A DNA stretch of 9,799 bases from Gammaproteobacteria bacterium UBA7449 (lineage in GTDB: Bacteria > Pseudomonadota > Gammaproteobacteria > Pseudomonadales > Pseudohongiellaceae), in the NCBI GenBank assembly GCA_002477465.1, contig DLPV01000053.1, positions 27,150 through 36,948 on the forward strand, in the 5' to 3' direction. The position numbers and the translations under genes are program-made. The notes below the pieces were generated by a model, which was given only the letters and a program-made list of their open reading frames with translations, ran no database searches and had not been told where the DNA came from. Of the stretch, positions 6,070 through 9,799 are shown in pieces; positions within the stretch are counted from its first letter, which is position 1, and each line of letters starts with the position of its first letter.

Positions 6070-6909
6070 TCAGCCTGGTCGGGGGAGCGCCAACAAATCT
6101 ATGTGCCCAATGCTACAGGTACCCGAGTCCGCGTGTGCCATTCTGAACTCCATCCAACTGCGCAGAGCGTTTGGCTCCAGCAGCGAATCATGCTTTACCG
6201 CGTTGCCTATGCCATTTATTAGCTCTCGCACGAGCTCATGCTCACCTCCATCCAGCTGCCACGGGCTTTGGGCACAGGCGACAGTAAAGCCTGATTTAAT
6301 AAACTTTTGTTCCATAACCGGAACGGCTTGCGGCCCTAACGCTGGCCCGAATCCCTTGTCAGTCTGCTGATCACGGTTAAAGGCTGCTAACACTTCTCTA
6401 TCCAGCGGATGTGCCGGAGTCCAGTCGGTATTGCCATCGTAGTTAAGTGCTGAGTAGAAACCCGGCGGCTTTCCCTTGCAGTTTGCAAGCAAAGTGTCCG
6501 CCAGCTCGTGTACAAATCGTTCTGAAACCAAGTCGAACAGCGCAGATGAGGTCACCAGCTCGACGCCTTCTATGGGCAGCTCAGCAATCTTGTTCAGGTC
6601 AAGCAAATGGGTCTCGGCATTGACACCCTGGGGTACACGCCGTTTCGCCGCTGCCAGTAGCTCAGCATCATTGTCGATCAGTCGCCAGGTATGGAGATCT
6701 GCTTGCGCCTCTATTACAGAGCTGAACGCGCGCAAGGTGGAACCCGAGCCTGTGCCAAGATCCATAACTATCCTGCTTTCATCTGCTGCTTCACTATCCT
6801 CTCGAACGGCATCGAGAAAGCGCATGGCATCAACCAGCAAGTTTTTATCGCGCGCGCACTGGTCGGCCGCTTCGCGCAGATCGAGCCAATCGAGACTAAA
6901 ACCAGACAT
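6070..6909 (-). CDS. Class I SAM-dependent methyltransferase
   Basis: A 279-residue cytosolic protein with a Rossmann-like SAM-binding core. Motif I is VMDLGTGSGST at 48-58. The acidic end of strand 2 is LIDND at 77-81 (D79 expected to hold the SAM ribose). The loop SALFDLVSERFV after strand 4 is typical of small-molecule methyltransferases. The region after about 150, with SALNYDGNTDW, is likely the substrate lid; I cannot identify the acceptor. No membrane segment or signal peptide. The start codon overlaps the glycosyltransferase stop by one base (TGATG), and AGAGAGG lies upstream, so the two genes are translated together. In context it likely methylates an intermediate of the GTP-derived cluster. 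The fold call is strong; the substrate is inferred from neighbours only. Confidence 0.87.
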   Translation of the reverse strand: MSGFSLDWLDLREAADQCARDKNLLVDAMRFLDAVREDSEAADESRIVMDLGTGSGSTLRAFSSVIEAQADLHTWRLIDNDAELLAAAKRRVPQGVNAETHLLDLNKIAELPIEGVELVTSSALFDLVSERFVHELADTLLANCKGKPPGFYSALNYDGNTDWTPAHPLDREVLAAFNRDQQTDKGFGPALGPQAVPVMEQKFIKSGFTVACAQSPWQLDGGEHELVRELINGIGNAVKHDSLLEPNALRSWMEFRMAHADSGTCSIGHIDLLALPRPG

Positions 6910-7958
6910 CAGCGCTGCACCTCTCTTAATGCCTTAGCGACTATGCTTGCACTGTCAGCCCATTGCGGTAGCGACGCTGCGGCGGACCTGGCGCCTGCCT
7001 GCAAACCCTCTCGCACAGTATCGCCATTTAAAAGCCTGTGTAACGCATCCGCCAAAGCATCGGCGTCATCGGGCGGCACTAGGAGTCCCGCGCTCGGCGG
7101 AACAACCTCAGGCACCGCGCCCGCACTAGCGCCCACTACGGGTAATCCCGCGGCAATTGCTTCAGCGAACACCATGCCATATCCCTCGTAGCGCGAGGGT
7201 AGTACGAACATATCCGCACGCTTGTATTCTGCCTGAGCATCATCCACTTCACCTGCAAAGTCTATGCGTTCGGACAATCCCAGTCTGGCAGCCTGTTCTT
7301 GTAGCTGAATGGCCCAATCGGGATCAAAAACTGTGCTCCCAACAAACCGCGCCTGCCAGCTGAGCACACTTAGACTCGCAAGCGCTTCAATAAGGACGTC
7401 GTGTGCCTTGCGCCGGGTAAGTGAAGCCAGGGTCAACAGTTGGGGCGGATTCCCCTCGCAGGCAGCAAACTCGACTCGGTCTGTGCCGGGTCGTGCAACA
7501 ATGACAGTCTCTGGCGCCATTCCAAACTGATCTATCAATATCTGGCGGGTGTGTTCAGAGGTCACCAGGGTCAGACGTGCATAACCCAGTGCGCGCCGCT
7601 CTGATTCGAAAAGCAGCTGCCGCTCCCGTTCACTGTGCCCTGTTTCCAGCGCCAATGGATGATGGCAAAGCGCGATCAACAGCAGTCGCTCCGCCTCGGC
7701 CGCCGCCACTTCGTCAAGCACGCCATAGGCGAGCCCATCGATAATAATGGTCGCGTGATCGGGGATCTTCGCCAGGACCTGCACAACCTGGGATCGTGCG
7801 TCTTCAGTAAGTGGAAAATTACAGTGGGGCAGCGCGACCAATTCCACCGCCAAGCCAAGCTCGCGCAGTTCAGCGATCAGACGGCGGTCATAGTGATAAC
7901 CCCCGGAAGCTGTGTCCAGATCACCTGGAAAGGCAAAATAAATGCTTGTATTCGACAT
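6909..7958 (-). CDS. GT4-type glycosyltransferase (GT-B fold)
   Basis: A 349-residue protein with a two-domain GT-B layout. The N-terminal acceptor domain opens with IYFAFPG and a glycine-rich SGGYHYDRR loop (18-26). The C-terminal donor domain starts near 172 with LLTLASLTRRKAHDVLIEAL (K184 expected to contact the donor phosphate). The retaining GT4 E-x7-E motif is complete: E258 and E266 in EGYGMVFAE, followed by GLPVVGASAGAVPEVV. Usual GT4 length; no membrane segment, so cytosolic or peripheral. I chose the ATG at 7958. A TTG at 7973 would add five residues and looks less family-like. It is the first gene of the minus-strand run and overlaps the methyltransferase by one base. The acceptor is unknown; in this context it could be a pterin or pyrimidine polyol, by loose analogy with cyanobacterial pterin glucosyltransferases. 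Confidence 0.9.
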   Translation of the reverse strand: MSNTSIYFAFPGDLDTASGGYHYDRRLIAELRELGLAVELVALPHCNFPLTEDARSQVVQVLAKIPDHATIIIDGLAYGVLDEVAAAEAERLLLIALCHHPLALETGHSERERQLLFESERRALGYARLTLVTSEHTRQILIDQFGMAPETVIVARPGTDRVEFAACEGNPPQLLTLASLTRRKAHDVLIEALASLSVLSWQARFVGSTVFDPDWAIQLQEQAARLGLSERIDFAGEVDDAQAEYKRADMFVLPSRYEGYGMVFAEAIAAGLPVVGASAGAVPEVVPPSAGLLVPPDDADALADALHRLLNGDTVREGLQAGARSAAASLPQWADSASIVAKALREVQR

Positions 7959-7994
7959 AGCGCGATTATCCAACGACTTAAGGTGAGATGACAG

Positions 7995-8038
7995 AATAAA
8001 ACTCCCCGGCCAAGACCTTCATGGTAGGCTTCGGGGAG
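7995..8038 (-). terminator. Terminator-like hairpin in the leader of the glycosyltransferase gene
   Basis: On the minus strand, CTCCCCG (8038-8032) pairs perfectly with CGGGGAG (8008-8002). Inside it are two short helices (GCC/GGC and ACC/GGT) and a five-base loop. The stem is followed directly by TTTTATT (8001-7995), which is the layout of an intrinsic terminator. It ends about 40 bases before the glycosyltransferase ATG, so it is either an attenuator in that leader or a stop for antisense transcription from the hydrolase side. It has no T tract in the plus direction. Confidence 0.5.
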
Positions 8039-8053
8039 ATGGTATAGGGTGAT

Positions 8054-8079
8054 GCAATAGTGAGACTGCACTGAATTGC
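8054..8079 (-). other. Second hairpin in the divergent intergenic region
   Basis: GCAATAGTG (8054-8062) pairs with CACT plus ATTGC (8069-8072 and 8075-8079), giving nine base pairs with a two-base bulge and a six-base loop. It lies just 5' (on the minus strand) of the terminator-like hairpin, so the leader would hold two consecutive stems. I recognise no known riboswitch class (FMN, preQ1, THF, Moco or cobalamin) in it. Confidence 0.4.
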
Positions 8080-8103
8080 GCTCCGCTCAAGCACCCAGGC
8101 ATT

Positions 8104-8132
8104 TTGTACCCGTTAGCGTTTTGGACTATTAT
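8104..8132 (+). promoter_or_regulatory. Possible sigma-70 promoter for the alpha/beta hydrolase gene
   Basis: A -10-like TATTAT (8127-8132, five of six to consensus) lies 17 bases after TTGTAC (8104-8109, a weak -35 with three of six matches). Transcription would start near 8139, giving a leader of about 55 bases before the ATG at 8194. A nine-base tandem repeat, TATTGGCAG/TATTGGCAA (8153-8170), lies between the two. The evidence is consensus matching by eye only. Confidence 0.3.
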
Positions 8133-8193
8133 TTTTCGTCCCTCACGATCGCTATTGGCAGTATTGGCAAGATTAACAGGAGGTACCACCGCT

Positions 8194-9192
8194 ATGTTCC
8201 TTCAAACCAAGCTGGCTGCGGCCGGAATTACTTTCCTTATTCTTTTACTCTCGGGATTCACCGGCACTGTATTAGCTCAATCCGGACCACCGGCTGAAGC
8301 ACCGGCAGGCTGGGGTCCAGTTTCAATAAACCTTGAGGAGATCGAGTACCCCTATCCCGTAAGCTACATGAATTTCAGGGTCTACAATCAAGACGTTCGC
8401 CTGGCTTATATGGATGTGTCACCCACCGGCCGCAGCAATGGTCGAACGGTAATTTTCCACCACGGTGGTCTCTATTACGGTTGGTACTGGGAGAAGCAGG
8501 TCGCTGCTCTGGCGGCAGAAGGCTATCGAGTTATCGTCAAGGATCGACTAGGCTGGGGCAAATCATCAAAGCCAATTATTCCTTACAGCATCAACCTGTG
8601 GGCATCCAACACAGCGCGCCTGATGGATCATCTTGGTATCGAACAGGCCGCGGTAGTGGGCCATTCCATTGGTGGACAGATGGTCACACGCTTTGCCTTC
8701 CTATACCCGGAGCGAACCACGCATCTGGTTACCGTAAACCAGGTTGGGCTGACGGATCGCCGACAGGGCCGCGGCTTTAATCCACTGTCAGGTGAAGTCG
8801 ACGCCAATCCTGATATGGAGGATGTGTATGCGTCACTGCTTAGATGGGGTAATGAAAATTACGTCACCTGGAATCCGGATTTCCTGAAGCATATGCGCAT
8901 CCGCTACGGCAATCGCCTCAGTGGTGACTGGCCTCGTATGGCCTATGTGAGCAGACTGACGGGGCAGATGCGCGGTATGGATACGGTGATAAACGATTGG
9001 CAGCACATTCAAACCAAGACTATGGTAATGGGCGGTGAAGAGGACTACCCGACTTTTGCAGAGGAGGCTCGGTACGCAGCCGAAGTCTTTCCAAATGGCG
9101 AAGTGTTCCTGATTCCAAATGTCGGCCATAACCCCCATGAGGAAGTACCTGATGTAGTTAATGCTGAACTCATCAGATTTCTGAGATCCTAA
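8194..9192 (+). CDS. Secreted alpha/beta hydrolase
   Basis: A 332-residue protein with a Sec signal peptide (basic MFLQTK start, hydrophobic 9-24, likely cleavage after VLA at 28), so periplasmic or extracellular. The mature protein has the alpha/beta-hydrolase fold: oxyanion segment HHGG at 89-92, the strand/turn VKDRLGWGKSSKP at 115-127, nucleophile elbow GHSIGG with S158, acid D284 in GEEDYPTF, and catalytic H312 in VGHNPHEE. The triad is complete, so hydrolysis of an ester, lactone or similar bond is likely; the substrate cannot be named. The start at ATG 8194 is set by a strong AGGAGGT at 8178-8184, nine bases upstream, and by the signal peptide. An in-frame TTG at 8104 would bury that signal. 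The GlcG/HbpS-like gene follows 71 bases downstream on the same strand. Confidence 0.92.
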   Translation: MFLQTKLAAAGITFLILLLSGFTGTVLAQSGPPAEAPAGWGPVSINLEEIEYPYPVSYMNFRVYNQDVRLAYMDVSPTGRSNGRTVIFHHGGLYYGWYWEKQVAALAAEGYRVIVKDRLGWGKSSKPIIPYSINLWASNTARLMDHLGIEQAAVVGHSIGGQMVTRFAFLYPERTTHLVTVNQVGLTDRRQGRGFNPLSGEVDANPDMEDVYASLLRWGNENYVTWNPDFLKHMRIRYGNRLSGDWPRMAYVSRLTGQMRGMDTVINDWQHIQTKTMVMGGEEDYPTFAEEARYAAEVFPNGEVFLIPNVGHNPHEEVPDVVNAELIRFLRS

Positions 9193-9195
9193 TTC

Positions 9196-9217
9196 TATAA
9201 CTGCTAAATAAGTTATA
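9196..9217. repeat. AT-rich inverted repeat between the two secreted-protein genes
   Basis: TATAACT (9196-9202) and AGTTATA (9211-9217) form a seven-base-pair stem around an eight-base loop, four bases after the hydrolase stop. It is too AT-rich and lacks a T tract to be a convincing terminator. It could be an operator for the next gene or an mRNA-stabilising stem. Confidence 0.35.
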
Positions 9218-9263
9218 AATGCAAAGCAAAATTTGTCAATTTGCAATAGAAAGGTAACCCGCA

Positions 9264-9740
9264 ATGATTAATCCACTCCGTAAAATCGCACTCTCCTGCA
9301 TGATCTTGTTATGTTCCGCAACGTCTTTCGCCCAGGATGACGAAAGTCTGATGACATACGATCTGGCTACCCAGGCCATGGCGGCAGCCGAAGCCTATGC
9401 CCGCGACAAAAACTGGAATGTCACTATCCTGATCACTGACCAAAACAACAATCCGGTGATGCTGCACCGCATTGATGGCGCCGGCGGCCGAACTTTCGGA
9501 TTCGCCACAGCCAAAGCCCTGGTAGTGAATGCGACCGGATTAACGTCTGGGGAATATGGCAGCCAGATTGAATCAGGCGATATCGAAGAAATTGAAGGCG
9601 GCGTGACCTTTGCTGGCGGCGTGCCTGTATTCCGGGGCGGTGTACACATCGGCGCTATTGCTACCAGCGGCGTCCGAGCCCTGCAGGATGAGGAAGTGTC
9701 TATTGCCGGCGCTGAAGTGATTGGCAGTATTTCTAATTAA
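9264..9740 (+). CDS. Secreted GlcG/HbpS family (DUF336) heme-binding-like protein
   Basis: A 158-residue protein with a Sec signal peptide (MINPLRK start, hydrophobic 8-18, likely cleavage after SFA at 23). The mature domain shows the GlcG/HbpS pattern in order: ATQAMAAAEAYARDKNW at 35-51, VTILITDQNNNPVMLHRIDGAG at 53-74 (the family's VVD..G..v...RMDGA stretch), an AKALVVNATG helix, VTFAGGVPVFRGG at 114-126, and GAIATSG at 130-136 followed by QDEEVSIAGAEV. GAIATSG replaces the more common GAIGVSG. Relatives bind heme or small ligands; many are of unknown role. The ATG is preceded by GAAAGGT at suitable spacing. It follows the secreted hydrolase and may share its transcript, although the 71-base gap also allows a separate promoter. 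Confidence 0.9.
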   Translation: MINPLRKIALSCMILLCSATSFAQDDESLMTYDLATQAMAAAEAYARDKNWNVTILITDQNNNPVMLHRIDGAGGRTFGFATAKALVVNATGLTSGEYGSQIESGDIEEIEGGVTFAGGVPVFRGGVHIGAIATSGVRALQDEEVSIAGAEVIGSISN

Positions 9741-9762
9741 TTAGACCTGACGCACCAATTGA

Positions 9763-9792
9763 CTCGCAGGCATCATTTTGGATGCCTGCGAG
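9763..9792 (+). terminator. Perfect 12-bp hairpin after the GlcG/HbpS-like gene
   Basis: CTCGCAGGCATC (9763-9774) is followed by the six-base loop ATTTTG and its exact complement (9781-9792), 22 bases after the stop codon. The stem strength and position fit a transcription terminator. Within the seven bases left in the window no T tract follows, so it could instead be a bidirectional, Rho-assisted or mRNA-stabilising element. Confidence 0.6.
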
Positions 9793-9799
9793 CGACTAA

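Noticed and set aside
7877..8071. Possible leader peptide (GTG start) running through the terminator-like hairpin into the glycosyltransferase gene
   Set aside because: No ribosome binding site, no run of regulatory codons, and it overlaps the glycosyltransferase start in another frame.
8104..8193. Upstream TTG start extending the hydrolase by 30 residues
   Set aside because: The ATG at 8194 has a strong AGGAGGT and begins a proper signal peptide; the extension would bury that signal and has no ribosome binding site.

Overview
The window looks like chromosomal DNA from a Gram-negative bacterium, most likely a gammaproteobacterium. The genes are packed tightly, with stop/start overlaps of 1 to 23 bases. 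There are Sec-type signal peptides on a YceI protein, an alpha/beta hydrolase and a GlcG/HbpS-like protein, and base composition is moderate and even by eye. I see no rRNA, tRNA, transposase, integrase or CRISPR array. The taxonomic guess is inference only.

Left part (165-2338, + strand): two overlapping membrane-protein genes. The first is a large CDP-alcohol phosphatidyltransferase with a complete catalytic motif and extra C-terminal helices. The second is a YbhN/UPF0104-type polytopic protein (lysylphosphatidylglycerol synthase transmembrane-region family). They converge on the next block. The junction carries a diverged short tandem duplication that copies the 3' end of the neighbouring pterin-synthase-like gene.

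Central part (2389-7958, all - strand): seven genes in one direction. In transcription order they are a GT4 glycosyltransferase, a SAM-dependent methyltransferase, a secreted YceI lipocalin-like protein, GTP cyclohydrolase II (RibA), a stand-alone RibD-type reductase without its deaminase domain, a zinc-poor MDR-family dehydrogenase, and a QueD/PTPS-like protein. The PTPS-like protein keeps the three zinc histidines but lacks the usual Cys/Asp/His catalytic residues. This does not read as riboflavin, queuosine or folate synthesis. It reads as an uncharacterised pathway that starts from GTP, makes a reduced pyrimidine or pterin-like compound, and decorates it by methylation and glycosylation. 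YceI and the two membrane proteins suggest a lipid or envelope connection. This is the best candidate in the window for an undescribed system. The leader of the glycosyltransferase gene has two successive hairpins, the second followed by a T-rich tract, and may be an attenuator.

Right part (8194-9740, + strand): two secreted-protein genes, an alpha/beta hydrolase with an intact Ser-Asp-His triad and a GlcG/HbpS (DUF336) protein. They are divergent from the central block and are followed by a perfect 12-bp hairpin at the window end. They show no obvious link to the GTP-derived cluster.
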